Of a stretch of 64,000 nt of DNA, positions 35,191-44,299 are shown one piece after another; within the stretch, counting starts at the first letter, position 1, and every line of letters begins with the position of its first letter. A program made the translations under genes and the position numbers. The stretch is from Polaromonas sp. CF318 (lineage in GTDB: Bacteria > Pseudomonadota > Gammaproteobacteria > Burkholderiales > Burkholderiaceae_C). Location: the NCBI RefSeq assembly GCF_000282655.1, contig NZ_AKIV01000135.1:1-64000 (forward strand). Direction: 5' to 3'. Under the pieces are notes generated by a model that worked only from the letters and a program-made list of their open reading frames with translations, had not been told where the DNA came from and did no database searches.

Positions 35191-36078
35191 ATGGACTCTG
35201 CAACGAATTACGAAGAACTCAAGGCGCTGATAGGCCGGACTTACCCGGACATGTCCAAGCAGCTGCAGCGCATCGCGCGCTTCGCGCTGGAGCAGCCCAA
35301 CGAGCTCGCCCTGGGCACGGTGGCCACGGTGGCCGAGGCCACCGAGGTCCAGCCCTCGGCCATGATCCGTTTTGCCAACGCGCTGGGCTACGGCGGCTTT
35401 TCCGAAATGCAGCAGGTGTTCCGCGGCCACCTGCTGGAGCGCTCCGACAGTTACCGGGAGCGCATAGACCAGATGCGCCGCAAGCAGCTCAACGGCGAGC
35501 GCGCGCCGGCCGGCGTGCTGCACCAGTTGGTGGGCGAATCGGTGGCCGAACTGGGCCACCTGGAGGAAAGCATCGCCCAGGCCGACCTGAAGGCCGCCGT
35601 CAAGCTCATGGCCTCGGCGCCGCGCATCCATGTGCTGGCGCAGCGCCGCGCCTTTCCGGTGGCGGGCTACCTCGCCTATGCGCTGAGCCAGCTGGAGCTG
35701 CGCACCCATTTGCTCGACGGCACCGGCGGCATGCTGCGCGAAAGCCTGCGCTCCATCGCGCCCGGCGACGTGCTGATCACCGCGAGCTTTCGCAACTACT
35801 CGCCCGAGGTCATCGAGGCAGCCGCCATCGCCGCCAAACTGGGCGCCTCGGTGATCGCCATCACCGACGGCCCGCTCTCGCCGCTCAAGGCGCATGCCAA
35901 GGTCTGCCTGGAGCTGGCCGACGATTCGTCCAAGCCCTTCCGTTCGCTGGTCGCGCCGCTGTGCCTGGCGCAGGCGCTGGTGGTTAGCACCGGCCACCAG
36001 CTGGCCGAGCAGGGCGCGGCCAAAACCACAACCAAGGGCAAGCCCGCCCCCGGGCCGGCACGCAAGAGGACCACATGA
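35191..36078 (+). CDS. RpiR-family transcriptional regulator (HTH + SIS)
   Basis: A 295-aa regulator with an N-terminal RpiR helix-turn-helix (about 15-75: LGTVATVAEATEVQPSAMIRFANALGYGGFSEMQQ) and a C-terminal SIS phosphosugar-binding domain (about 125-265: DVLITASFRNYSPEVIEAAAIAAKLGASVIAITD). ATG 35191 is chosen for AAGGA upstream; a TTG 54 bp earlier is unlikely. It overlaps the kinase gene by four bases (ATGA). By family it responds to a phosphorylated sugar and would control both divergent operons through the tandem sites at 35090-35136. Confidence 0.9.
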   Translation: MDSATNYEELKALIGRTYPDMSKQLQRIARFALEQPNELALGTVATVAEATEVQPSAMIRFANALGYGGFSEMQQVFRGHLLERSDSYRERIDQMRRKQLNGERAPAGVLHQLVGESVAELGHLEESIAQADLKAAVKLMASAPRIHVLAQRRAFPVAGYLAYALSQLELRTHLLDGTGGMLRESLRSIAPGDVLITASFRNYSPEVIEAAAIAAKLGASVIAITDGPLSPLKAHAKVCLELADDSSKPFRSLVAPLCLAQALVVSTGHQLAEQGAAKTTTKGKPAPGPARKRTT

Positions 36079-38009
36079 ACCGCCCGCTGGACCTGATTTG
36101 CGTGGGCCGCGCCGCCGTCGACCTGTACGGCGAGCAGATAGGCGGCCGCCTCGAAGACATGCAGAGCTTCAGCAAATACCTGGGCGGCTCGCCGGCCAAC
36201 ACCGCCGTGGGCGTGGCGCGCCTGGGCCTCAAGCCCGCCATGCTGACGCGCGTGGGTGATGAACACAACGGCCGCTTTGTGCGTGAAACCCTGGCGGCCG
36301 AAGGCGTGGACGTGAGCCACGTGGCCACCGACCCCAAGCGCCTGACCGCGCTGGTGTTCCTGGGCATCCAGGACCGCGACACCTTCCCGCTGGTGTTCTA
36401 CCGCGACAACTGCGCCGACATGGCGATCAGCCCTGAGGACTTCGACGCGGCCTTTATCGCCTCTTCCAAGGCGTTGCTGATTTCGGGCACCCATTTGTCG
36501 CAGCCGCTTACCTATGAAAGCTGCACCCGCGCCATGGCGCTGGCCAAGGCCGCCGGCACGCGGGTGGTGCTGGACATCGACTACCGCCCCGTGCTCTGGG
36601 GCCTGACCAGCCCCGGCATGGGCGAACAGCGCTTTGTGCCTTCGGGCGAGGTCAGCGCGCACCTGCAAACCATCATCGGTCACTGCGACCTGGTGGTCGG
36701 AACCGAGGAAGAAATCCACATCGCCGGCGGTAGCACCGACACGCTGGCCGCCCTGCGCCGCCTGCGCGAGCTGACGGCCGGCACGCTGGTCGTCAAGCGC
36801 GGACCCATGGGCTGCGTGGTGTTTGACGGCGCGATTCCCGACTCGCTCGAAAAAGGTTTGCAGGGCCCGGGCTTTCCGGTCGACGTCTACAACGTGCTGG
36901 GCGCGGGTGATGCCTTTATGTCGGGCTTTCTGCGCGGCTGGATACCGGGCGAGCCGCTGGCCCGCTGCTGTGCCTATGCCAATGCCTGCGGCGCGCTGGT
37001 GGTCTCGCGCCACGGCTGCGCGCCGGCGATGGCGAGTTGGGAAGAGCTGCAGTTTTTCCTGGCGCAGGGTTCGCCGACGCGCCGCTTGCGAGAAGACGCG
37101 CGGCTGGAGCACCTGCACCGCACCAGCACGCGCACCCGGCGTTGGGAAGAACTGGTCATCCTGGCTTTCGACCATCGTATGCAACTGGAGGAGTTGGCCG
37201 CGCGCCACGGCCAGGGAAACGAGCGCATTCCGCGATTCAAGTCCCTGATCGCAGAGGGCGCACGGCGCGGCGCGGGCCGGCGCGCCGGTGTCGGCGTGAT
37301 TGTCGACGGCCGCTTTGGCGAAGGTGTGCTTCCCACGGTGACCGGCAAGGGCTGGTGGGTGGCGCGGCCCGTCGAGCTGCCGGGCTCGCGCCCGCTGCGC
37401 TTCGAGGCCGGCGCCGGCCTGGGAGCGGCCATGCGGACCTGGCCTGGCGAACATGTCGCCAAATGCCTGGTGAGCTACCACCCGCAAGACCCCGAGGCCT
37501 TGCGCGAGAGCCAGCTGGCCAGCCTGGCCGACCTGCAGCACGCCAGCGTGGACAGCTTTCACGAATTCCTCATCGAGGTCATTCCGCCCAAGGACATGGC
37601 GGCCGACGAGGACACGGTGCCGCAGGCGCTGGCGCAGATCTACCAGGCCGGCGTTTTCCCCGACTGGTGGAAGCTGCCGCCCGCCGCGAGCGCGGCCGGC
37701 TGGGAAAAGATCGCGGCGGTCATTCATCAGCACGATCCCCATTGCCGCGGCGTGCTGGTGCTGGGCCTGGAAGCCAGCGAGGAAAAGCTGGACCAGAGCT
37801 TTCGCATCGCCGCGCCGCACGCCATCTGCCGGGGTTTTGCGGTCGGGCGCTCGATTTTTGCCGACGCCGCGAACGGCTGGTTTGCCGGCGCCATGGATGA
37901 CGCGGCGGTGGTCCAGGACATTGCTGCACGTTATGCGCGGCTGATCGCGCTCTGGGACCAGGCGCGAACCGGCCGGCACGCCGATGCCGCGGCCGAGGCC
38001 CTGAACTGA
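36075..38009 (+). CDS. iolC: Fused 5-dehydro-2-deoxygluconokinase (IolC) / DUF2090 protein
   Basis: A 644-aa two-domain protein. Residues 1-330 are a PfkB sugar kinase (VGRAAVDLYGEQIGG, YLGGSPANTAVGVARLG, and the ATP/anion-hole motif NVLGAGDAFMSGFLRG with catalytic D279). Residues about 345-640 are a DUF2090 TIM-barrel-like domain (LVILAFDHRMQLEELA at its start, RGFAVGRSIFADAANGWF at its end), related to class I-type aldolases. Such fusions are usually annotated in inositol catabolism as kinase plus a domain thought to act on 2-deoxy-5-keto-gluconate-6-phosphate. No other iol genes are present here, so the real substrate may be another deoxy or keto sugar acid. Confidence 0.9.
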   Translation: MNRPLDLICVGRAAVDLYGEQIGGRLEDMQSFSKYLGGSPANTAVGVARLGLKPAMLTRVGDEHNGRFVRETLAAEGVDVSHVATDPKRLTALVFLGIQDRDTFPLVFYRDNCADMAISPEDFDAAFIASSKALLISGTHLSQPLTYESCTRAMALAKAAGTRVVLDIDYRPVLWGLTSPGMGEQRFVPSGEVSAHLQTIIGHCDLVVGTEEEIHIAGGSTDTLAALRRLRELTAGTLVVKRGPMGCVVFDGAIPDSLEKGLQGPGFPVDVYNVLGAGDAFMSGFLRGWIPGEPLARCCAYANACGALVVSRHGCAPAMASWEELQFFLAQGSPTRRLREDARLEHLHRTSTRTRRWEELVILAFDHRMQLEELAARHGQGNERIPRFKSLIAEGARRGAGRRAGVGVIVDGRFGEGVLPTVTGKGWWVARPVELPGSRPLRFEAGAGLGAAMRTWPGEHVAKCLVSYHPQDPEALRESQLASLADLQHASVDSFHEFLIEVIPPKDMAADEDTVPQALAQIYQAGVFPDWWKLPPAASAAGWEKIAAVIHQHDPHCRGVLVLGLEASEEKLDQSFRIAAPHAICRGFAVGRSIFADAANGWFAGAMDDAAVVQDIAARYARLIALWDQARTGRHADAAAEALN

Positions 38010-38040
38010 CCGCAAAACAAGAAACAGGACGGAGACAAAG

Positions 38041-38943
38041 ATGACACCCAGGATTGGATTTATCGGCATAGGCATGATGGGCCACGGCATGGCCAAAAAC
38101 CTGCTGGCCAAAGGCTTCGCATTGACCTTCAAGGTCAATCGCAACCGCGACAACCTGGCGGACCTTATTGCCGCCGGGGCGAAGGAAGCGAAAACCAACG
38201 CCGAATGCGCGCAGGCCAGCGACATCGTGTTTATCTGCGTCACCGGCTCGCCCCAGGTCGAGGACATCGTCTATGGCAAGGACGGCCTGCTGGACGGCGG
38301 CCGCCAGGGTCTGATCGTGGTCGACACCTCCACGGCCGAGCCGGCCTCCAGCACCCGCATACGCAAAGACCTCGCGGCCAGGGGCATCAAGCTGGTCGAT
38401 GCGCCGCTGGCGCGCACGCCCAAGGAGGCCGAAGAAGGCCGGCTCAACACCATGGTGGGCGCCGAGCCCGAAGACTTCAAGGTGCTGGAGCCGGTGCTCA
38501 AGGCCTTTTGCGAAAACATCTTTCATGTCGGCCCGCCCGGCCACGGCCATGTGCTCAAGCTGGTCAACAACATGATGGCCATGAGCTTCGCCGCCTCGAT
38601 TGCCGAGGCCTTCGCGGTCGCGGCCAAAAGCGGGCTGGACCTCAACCGCCTGTATGACGTGATCTCGGCCGGCGGCGTGAACTGCGGCATCTTCCAGATG
38701 ATGGCGACCAAAACCCTGAAAGAAGGCGACGTCACCGGCTTCAAGTTCGGCATTGCCAATGCGCAGAAAGACCTGCGCTACTACACCCACCTGGCCGAGA
38801 TGCTGCCGGTCAGCAGCCTGATGGGCGAGGCCACGCACCAGAGCCTGATCCAGGCCAGCAATGCCGGCTTCGGCGACAAGCTGATCGCTTCGCTTTTTGA
38901 AGCGCAGGAAAAACTCAACGACGTCAAGATCGTTCCCCGTTAG
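38041..38943 (+). CDS. NAD(P)-dependent beta-hydroxyacid dehydrogenase (3-hydroxyisobutyrate/tartronate-semialdehyde type)
   Basis: A 300-aa dehydrogenase with N-terminal Rossmann motif GFIGIGMMGHGMAKNLL, substrate-binding DAPLARTPKEAEEGRL (in place of the usual DAPVSGG) and catalytic Lys in GHVLKLVNNMM. The family oxidises beta-hydroxyacids such as 3-hydroxyisobutyrate, tartronate semialdehyde/glycerate or 3-hydroxypropionate. The variant PLART loop suggests a different substrate. It follows iolC by 31 bp and is probably co-transcribed; it could process a semialdehyde released by the kinase-aldolase step. Confidence 0.88.
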   Translation: MTPRIGFIGIGMMGHGMAKNLLAKGFALTFKVNRNRDNLADLIAAGAKEAKTNAECAQASDIVFICVTGSPQVEDIVYGKDGLLDGGRQGLIVVDTSTAEPASSTRIRKDLAARGIKLVDAPLARTPKEAEEGRLNTMVGAEPEDFKVLEPVLKAFCENIFHVGPPGHGHVLKLVNNMMAMSFAASIAEAFAVAAKSGLDLNRLYDVISAGGVNCGIFQMMATKTLKEGDVTGFKFGIANAQKDLRYYTHLAEMLPVSSLMGEATHQSLIQASNAGFGDKLIASLFEAQEKLNDVKIVPR

Positions 38944-38992
38944 GCCGACCCGTTCGGACCGTTCGAACCATTCACACGCAGGAGACAAAACC

Positions 38993-40345
38993 ATGAGCGA
39001 GATCAACAACAAGCCCGCAGCCCCTGAATCCACACCCGAAGCCGCGGCCACCTCGCGCCGCGCACTGCTCAAGCACTCCAGCCTGGCGCTGGTGGGCGCG
39101 GGCCTGTACGGCGCGGCGCCCTTCATGGGCCCCTGGAAGCACAACCACGCCTGGGCGCAGGCCGGCCAGAAGAAACCGCTGACCATAGGCCTCACCATGG
39201 ACGCCTCGGGCCTGTACGCGGCCTCGGGCGGCGAGGAGCGCCTGGGCGCGATGATGGCCATCAAGGAGTTCAACGACAAGGGCGGCGTGCTGGGCCGGCG
39301 CATCGAAGCCATCCACATCGACACCGAAACCACGCCGGCCACGGGCTCGCGCGTGGCCGAACGCATGATCACGCGCAACGAGGCGGCCTTCCTGATAGGC
39401 GCGGTGCACTCGGGCGTGTCCAACGCCATCTCGCAGGTCGCGCAGAAATACGGCACGGTGTTTTTCAACACCAACTCCAGCAGCCCCACCGAGGCCGGCA
39501 AGGACTGCCACCGCACCAAGTTCGTCTGGGACGGCAACGGCACCAATTTTTCGAATGCCATCGTCAAGAACGCCATCAAGGCCAGCGGGCGCAACTGGGT
39601 GCTGCTGACCAACGACTATGTATGGGGACACACCACCTCCAAGGCGACGCGCGCCATCGTGGAGGCCAACGGCGGCAAGGTCGTGGAAGAACTCCTGGTG
39701 CCGCAGAACACCCGCGATTTTTCGTCCTACCTGCTCAAGCTGCAGCAGCTCAAGCCCAATGTGGTGGCCACGGCCGTGGGCGGCGACGACATCAAGGCGC
39801 TGCGCCAGCAGGTGGTGCAGCTCAAGATGAACCAGACCATGGCCTGGATCAACAACCAGCAGGACTGGCCCGACGTCTACGGCCTGGGCCCCGAGGCCAT
39901 CTTCGGCGTTTTCGGCACCACCTGGTATTGGCGCCTGGGCCTGCCCGGCGTGAAGGAGTTCGTCGCGGCCTACCAGAAGCAGTTCCCGGGCATGGCGATC
40001 CGCGTGCCGGGCAATGTGTTCCACAACAGCTACATGGCCACGCGCGAGCTGCTGCGCTGCGTGGAGGAAGCCGGCACCACGAACAACATCGCGGTCATCA
40101 AAAAACTCGAAGGCCGCAAGATGAGCGCGGCCGACCGCCTGCAGCATTACGACGCGTGGATGGACCCGGTCACCCACCAGTGCCAGCAGACGATTTACAT
40201 GGCCAGCTACAACGACCAGCCCGCCGAGAAGGACGACATCTTCAAGATCCTCACGCAGGCCGACCCCAAGGACGTGATGGACAAGGACGCCGCGGGCGCC
40301 TGCAAGCTCGAGAGCTACGACGCGACGCCCAGCTACGAAGCCTGA
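38993..40345 (+). CDS. Liv-type ABC transporter substrate-binding protein (Tat-exported)
   Basis: A 450-aa Peripl_BP_6 protein with a long N-region and a twin-arginine signal (SRRALLKHSSLALVGAGL, ending near AWAQ at about residue 56), so it is probably exported folded. It has LTIGLTMDASGLYAASGGEERLG, NDKGGVLGRRIEAIHIDTE and TNDYVWGHTTS motifs. ATG 38993 is preferred for GGAG at 10 bp. It is followed by livH after 33 bp and works with livM, livG and livF on the opposite strand. Larger than common LivK (about 370 aa), closer to urea/amide-type receptors. Confidence 0.88.
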   Translation: MSEINNKPAAPESTPEAAATSRRALLKHSSLALVGAGLYGAAPFMGPWKHNHAWAQAGQKKPLTIGLTMDASGLYAASGGEERLGAMMAIKEFNDKGGVLGRRIEAIHIDTETTPATGSRVAERMITRNEAAFLIGAVHSGVSNAISQVAQKYGTVFFNTNSSSPTEAGKDCHRTKFVWDGNGTNFSNAIVKNAIKASGRNWVLLTNDYVWGHTTSKATRAIVEANGGKVVEELLVPQNTRDFSSYLLKLQQLKPNVVATAVGGDDIKALRQQVVQLKMNQTMAWINNQQDWPDVYGLGPEAIFGVFGTTWYWRLGLPGVKEFVAAYQKQFPGMAIRVPGNVFHNSYMATRELLRCVEEAGTTNNIAVIKKLEGRKMSAADRLQHYDAWMDPVTHQCQQTIYMASYNDQPAEKDDIFKILTQADPKDVMDKDAAGACKLESYDATPSYEA

Positions 40346-40378
40346 GCGCCCAGCCGCCCACCTTTTCTCAAGGCCACC

Positions 40379-41308
40379 ATGGATTTCCTGCTTCAGCTGG
40401 TTCCGCACCTCGTCAACGGCATCTCGCTGGGCCTGCTGTTCGCGCTCATCGCGCTGGGCTTCATGCTCATCGTGGGGGTGATGGAAACCATCAACCTCGC
40501 GCACGGCTCGCTGTTCGCGCTGGGCATGTACTTCGCGCTGTTTTTGGTCGCGCCGCAGCTGGGCATGTTTCCGAATCTGCAGGCCTGGTACATGGGCCTG
40601 CCGCTGGGCACGCGCTACGGCGTGGCGCTGATCTTCGCGCCCATTTTTGTCGGCATCTTCGGCATGTTGCTGGAGCTGTGCATGCGGCGCACCTATGGCC
40701 GCGACCCGCTCTACGGCCTGCTGCTGACTTTCGGCGCCGCGCTGGTGATTGAAGAGGGCATACGCGTGGTCTGGGGCTCGTCGGAAAAGCAGCTCATGCT
40801 GCCCGAGGCCATTTCGGGCGCCTTCCTGATGGGGGACCTGGTGTATTCAAAGTACCGCTTCTTCGCCAGCGGCTTTGCCATCCTGATGATTGTGCTGCTC
40901 TGGGTGTTTTTGCAGAAGACACCCTACGGCGCCATCATCAAGGCCGGCGCGCACGACAGTGAAATGGTGCGGGCCCTGGGCATCAATCTCTCGCGCCTGC
41001 GCCTTTTTGTGTTCGGCCTCGGTGTGGCGCTGGCGGCCATCGCGGGCGTGGTCATGGCGCCGATCTGGGGTATACGCCCCCATGTGGGCGTGGACGCGGT
41101 GGTGCCGGCCTTTTTGATCATTGTGCTGGGCGGTGTCGGTTCGCTGTGGGGAGCGGTGATTGCCGGCTTGATGGTGGGCATGGTGGTGGGGCTGACCGGC
41201 TCCTATGCGTCAGAGTGGTCTTTGATGTCTATGTACCTGTTGTTCATCGCCGTGGTGACCTTCCGGTCCCGAGGTTTGTTCGGCAAAAAAAGCGTCCTCG
41301 ACGCTTGA
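40379..41308 (+). CDS. livH: Branched-chain-type ABC transporter permease LivH
   Basis: A 309-aa membrane protein with about eight helices and LivH signatures: VNGISLGLLFALIALGFMLIVGVMETINLAHGSLFALG near the N-terminus and the EAA-like loop KTPYGAIIKAGAHDSEMVRALGINLSRLRLFVFGLG. It completes the transporter with LivM (33998). Separation of livH from livM-G-F by the regulator and kinase genes is unusual. Confidence 0.93.
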   Translation: MDFLLQLVPHLVNGISLGLLFALIALGFMLIVGVMETINLAHGSLFALGMYFALFLVAPQLGMFPNLQAWYMGLPLGTRYGVALIFAPIFVGIFGMLLELCMRRTYGRDPLYGLLLTFGAALVIEEGIRVVWGSSEKQLMLPEAISGAFLMGDLVYSKYRFFASGFAILMIVLLWVFLQKTPYGAIIKAGAHDSEMVRALGINLSRLRLFVFGLGVALAAIAGVVMAPIWGIRPHVGVDAVVPAFLIIVLGGVGSLWGAVIAGLMVGMVVGLTGSYASEWSLMSMYLLFIAVVTFRSRGLFGKKSVLDA

Positions 41309-41344
41309 CTCTCACTGTCACCGCGTACCGCAGAAAGTATTTGA

Positions 41345-42088
41345 ATGAAACCGCTGCAAGATAAAGTCGCGCTGGTCACCGGTGCGGCCGGCACCATGGG
41401 CCTGGCCGTCGTCAAGGCCTTGCTTGAAGACGGTTGCAAGGTTGCGATGGTGGACGTAAGCCATGAGCGCAACCGTACATTGGCGGATGAGCTTGGGCCG
41501 CGCGCCCAGGCGTTTTCGTTTGACATCAGCGACCCCACCGCCGTGAGCGACGGCCATGCGCTTGTCGTCAAGGCCTTCGGGCCCGTCGACATCCTGGTCA
41601 ACAACGCCGGCATCCTGTCCAACAACAAGGTCGAGGCCACCGAAGCCGCTGAATGGCGGCGCGTGCTGGGGGCCAATCTGGACGGCGCTTTTTACCTCGC
41701 GCAGCAGGTGGTGCCGGCCATGAAGGCGCGGCGCTTCGGCCGCATCATCAACACCAGTTCGTTGGCGGCCAAGACGGGCGGGCTGACGGCGGGCACGGCC
41801 TATTCGGTGTCCAAGGGTGCGATGAGCTCGCTGACTTTTTCGCTGGCACGTGAGCTCGCGCCTTTTGGCGTCACGGCCAATGCGGTGGCGCCGGCCTACG
41901 TCAAGACGCCCATGATCACCGAACAGCTCAACGAGGAGCAGCGCCAGAAGCTGCTGAAGGACATCCCGGTCGGCCGCTTCTGCGAGCCCGAGGAGTTCGC
42001 CCACGTGGTGCGCTTCCTGGCGTCGCCGCTGTCGGGCTTTATCACCGGTGAGATCATCGACCTCAACGGCGGCCTGCTGATGGATTGA
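41345..42088 (+). CDS. SDR-family oxidoreductase
   Basis: A 247-aa short-chain dehydrogenase with TGAAGTMG cofactor loop, NNAG, catalytic NTSSLA and YSVSK, and C-terminal GFITGEIIDLNGGL. Typical of 3-oxoacyl-ACP-reductase-like or sugar/polyol dehydrogenases. It lies 36 bp downstream of livH in the rpiR-iolC operon, so it probably oxidises the imported polyol or an intermediate. Confidence 0.87.
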   Translation: MKPLQDKVALVTGAAGTMGLAVVKALLEDGCKVAMVDVSHERNRTLADELGPRAQAFSFDISDPTAVSDGHALVVKAFGPVDILVNNAGILSNNKVEATEAAEWRRVLGANLDGAFYLAQQVVPAMKARRFGRIINTSSLAAKTGGLTAGTAYSVSKGAMSSLTFSLARELAPFGVTANAVAPAYVKTPMITEQLNEEQRQKLLKDIPVGRFCEPEEFAHVVRFLASPLSGFITGEIIDLNGGLLMD

Positions 42089-42146
42089 GGAGACAAGGGA
42101 AAGCCCTTTCGCCGCCCGCCCGCTTTGCGCCCACAATTTCGCATCC

Positions 42147-42956
42147 ATGAGCATCACACCCCGGATTGATTTCAGCACCGCGCTGACAGGCTTGTTTGAC
42201 CTGCGCGGCAAGACCGCCTATGTGCCCGGCGGTTACGGCGGCATAGGTGAGGCGATTGCCTGGGGCCTGGCCATCGCCGGGGCGCGCGTGGCGGTGTCGG
42301 GCCGCGACGGGGCCAAGGCGCAGGCCGTGGCATCGGATTTGCGCGCGGCGGGGCATGAGGCCCTGGGCCTGGCCATGGACGCGCATTCGGTGCCGCAGAT
42401 GCAGGCGTCGGTCGACGCCGTGGCACGGCAGTGGGGCGGCCTGGACATCCTGGTGAACTGTATCGGCATGCAGCGCGAGCAGGCCTTGCTCGAGGTCACC
42501 GAAGAGGCGTTTGACGAAGTGCTGCAGGTCAACCTCAAGGCCGCGATGTTTCTCGCGCAGGCCGCGGCCAAAAAACAGATTGAAGGCGGCCAAGGCGGCG
42601 CGCAGGTTCATTTGCTTTCGGTGCGCGCGCAGCTGGGCCTGCGCGGCCGCGGTTATTCGGCCTACAGCAGCAGCAAGGGCGGCCTGGTCATGCTGATACG
42701 CCAGCATGCGAGTGAGCTGGCGCCGCACGGCATCACCGTCAACGGCATCGCGCCCACGGTGGTACAGACCGAGATGGCGCGCCACTGGCTGGAAAACCCC
42801 GAGACGCGCCAGCAGGTGCTGGAGCGCATTCCCCTGGGCCGCGTGGCCGACCCGCAGGACGTGGCCGGCGCGGCGGTGTTTTTTGCGGCGCCGGCCTCGC
42901 GTTTTGTCACGGGCCAGGTGCTGTACCTGGATGGCGGCATTACCGCATCACAGTAG
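42147..42956 (+). CDS. SDR-family oxidoreductase (gluconate-5-dehydrogenase-like)
   Basis: A 269-aa short-chain dehydrogenase with N-terminal extension FDLRGKTAYVPGGYGGIGEAIAWGLA, resembling gluconate 5-dehydrogenases (a leading F-x-L-x-GK then the GG-x-x-GIG loop). The first cofactor residue is Pro instead of Thr (PGGYGGIG). It has catalytic Ser in LLSVRAQLG and YSSSK, and ends FVTGQVLYLDGGI. It is the last gene of the rpiR operon (58 bp after the previous SDR). A gluconate-like or keto-sugar substrate would fit the neighbouring IolC-type kinase. Confidence 0.85.
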   Translation: MSITPRIDFSTALTGLFDLRGKTAYVPGGYGGIGEAIAWGLAIAGARVAVSGRDGAKAQAVASDLRAAGHEALGLAMDAHSVPQMQASVDAVARQWGGLDILVNCIGMQREQALLEVTEEAFDEVLQVNLKAAMFLAQAAAKKQIEGGQGGAQVHLLSVRAQLGLRGRGYSAYSSSKGGLVMLIRQHASELAPHGITVNGIAPTVVQTEMARHWLENPETRQQVLERIPLGRVADPQDVAGAAVFFAAPASRFVTGQVLYLDGGITASQ

Positions 42957-43005
42957 TGATGCACACAAAGGCCGCATCAATACGAAGTCTGGAAGTCTGA
43001 TTTTC

Positions 43006-43075
43006 AATCTGTGTAAATCTGCGTCATCTGCGGATGAATCTGACCCGCTACGCAGACGACGCGGATGAACGCGGG
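43006..43075. repeat. 'atctgcg' repeat element with long hairpin between convergent genes
   Basis: The stretch is built of related units (aatctgtgtaaatctgcg, catctgcggatgaatctg, gcagacgacgcggatgaa). Its arms 43018-43032 and 43051-43065 pair over 15 positions with one A-C mismatch and one G-U, leaving an 18-nt loop. Its composition differs from neighbouring coding DNA. It lies between convergent genes ending at 42956 and 43097, so it may act as a two-way terminator. I recall similar 'atctgcg.atctgcgga' sequences as dispersed intergenic repeats in many bacteria; this cannot be checked here. Confidence 0.65.
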
Positions 43076-43096
43076 TAAGGCAATCACGGTTCGGGC

Positions 43097-44290
43097 TCAG
43101 CGCTCACCTGCCAGCGCCGCGACGGCATGTTGCACGCCGCCGCTGCCTATGGGAATGCCTTGCACCTTCATGGCGGCTTCCACGCCGGCCAGGCAGCCCA
43201 GGATCATGGCCGGGTTCATATCGCCCAGGTGGCCTATGCGAAACGTGCGTCCCGCCAGCGGTCCCAGGCCGCCCGCGATGGCGACCTGGAATTGTTCGCG
43301 CGCGACTGAACGCAGGGCCTCGGGATCAATGCCGGCGCCGACCGACACCGTGGTGACGGAGACCGAGCGCGCCGCCGGCTCGCGCACAAAAAGCGCCAGC
43401 GCGCCGCCTTCGCTCCAGGCTTTGACGGCGGCATGCACCGCGCTTGCGATCAAGCGGTGGCGGGCAAAGACCTGTTCCAGGCCTTCATGAAAGATCAGCC
43501 CCAGCGCGGCTTCCAGGCCGAAGAGCAGGGTTTGCGGCGGCGTGCCGCAGAACTTGCGGTAGCTCAGCGGGCTTTGCCGCCGCGCCCAGTCCCAGTAAAA
43601 CCGGGGTGTCGGGTTGGCCGCGGCCACCTTCATCGCGGCGGCATCGGCGGCGACAAAGGCCAGGCCGGGCGGCACCATCAATCCCTTTTGCGAGGCGCCC
43701 AGCACGACGTTGGCGCCCAGCGCGTCCATGGCAAAAGGCGCCGCGCCCAGCGACGCGACCACGTCCACCACCAGCAGGGCGGGATGGCCCGCGGCGTCCA
43801 GCGCCTGCCGGACTTTGGCGAGCTCGCTGGTCATGCCGCTGGCGGTGTCGGTGTGCACCACAAACACGGCGACGATGGCATGCGCGGTGTCGGCGCGCAG
43901 GGCGGCCTCCATGGCGGGCACGTCAATCGGGTAGCCCTCGCGCCACGCTGTGCGCAGCACTTTCGCGCCCATGGCCTCGGCCTGGATAGCCCAGGATTCG
44001 GAAAAATGCCCGGTGCCGGCGATCAACACCTGTTGCCCCGGCGCCAGCAGGTTGGCGATCACGGCCTCCCAGGCGCCGTGGCCGTTGCAGGCATACATGA
44101 AGACGTCGGCCTTGTCGGTTTGCAGCAGCGCCTTGAGCCCGGTTTCGCAGGCCTGGATCACGCGCTCCAGCCGTGGGTCGGCCAGGTCCATGGGCTGGCG
44201 CCGCATCGCGTCCATGACCTCGTCGGGCACCCGCGTGGGGCCCGGTGAATGGAGGAATCGGTGGCCGGGAATGCGTGGGTGGGTCGTCAT
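43097..44290 (-). CDS. PLP-dependent aminotransferase class V (alanine/serine-glyoxylate type)
   Basis: A 397-aa class V aminotransferase with SPGPTRVPDEVMDAM at the start, CNGHGAWEAVIANLL, VVDVVASLGAAPFAMDALGANVVLGASQKGLMVPPGLAF (catalytic Lys in SQK) and GHLGDMNPAMILG. These fit alanine-glyoxylate, serine-glyoxylate or serine-pyruvate transaminases. It is 9 bp downstream of a DMT exporter gene on the same strand, so the two are likely one operon. Preferred amino donor not decidable. Confidence 0.88.
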   Translation of the reverse strand: MTTHPRIPGHRFLHSPGPTRVPDEVMDAMRRQPMDLADPRLERVIQACETGLKALLQTDKADVFMYACNGHGAWEAVIANLLAPGQQVLIAGTGHFSESWAIQAEAMGAKVLRTAWREGYPIDVPAMEAALRADTAHAIVAVFVVHTDTASGMTSELAKVRQALDAAGHPALLVVDVVASLGAAPFAMDALGANVVLGASQKGLMVPPGLAFVAADAAAMKVAAANPTPRFYWDWARRQSPLSYRKFCGTPPQTLLFGLEAALGLIFHEGLEQVFARHRLIASAVHAAVKAWSEGGALALFVREPAARSVSVTTVSVGAGIDPEALRSVAREQFQVAIAGGLGPLAGRTFRIGHLGDMNPAMILGCLAGVEAAMKVQGIPIGSGGVQHAVAALAGER

Positions 44291-44299
44291 GTCGAAAAA

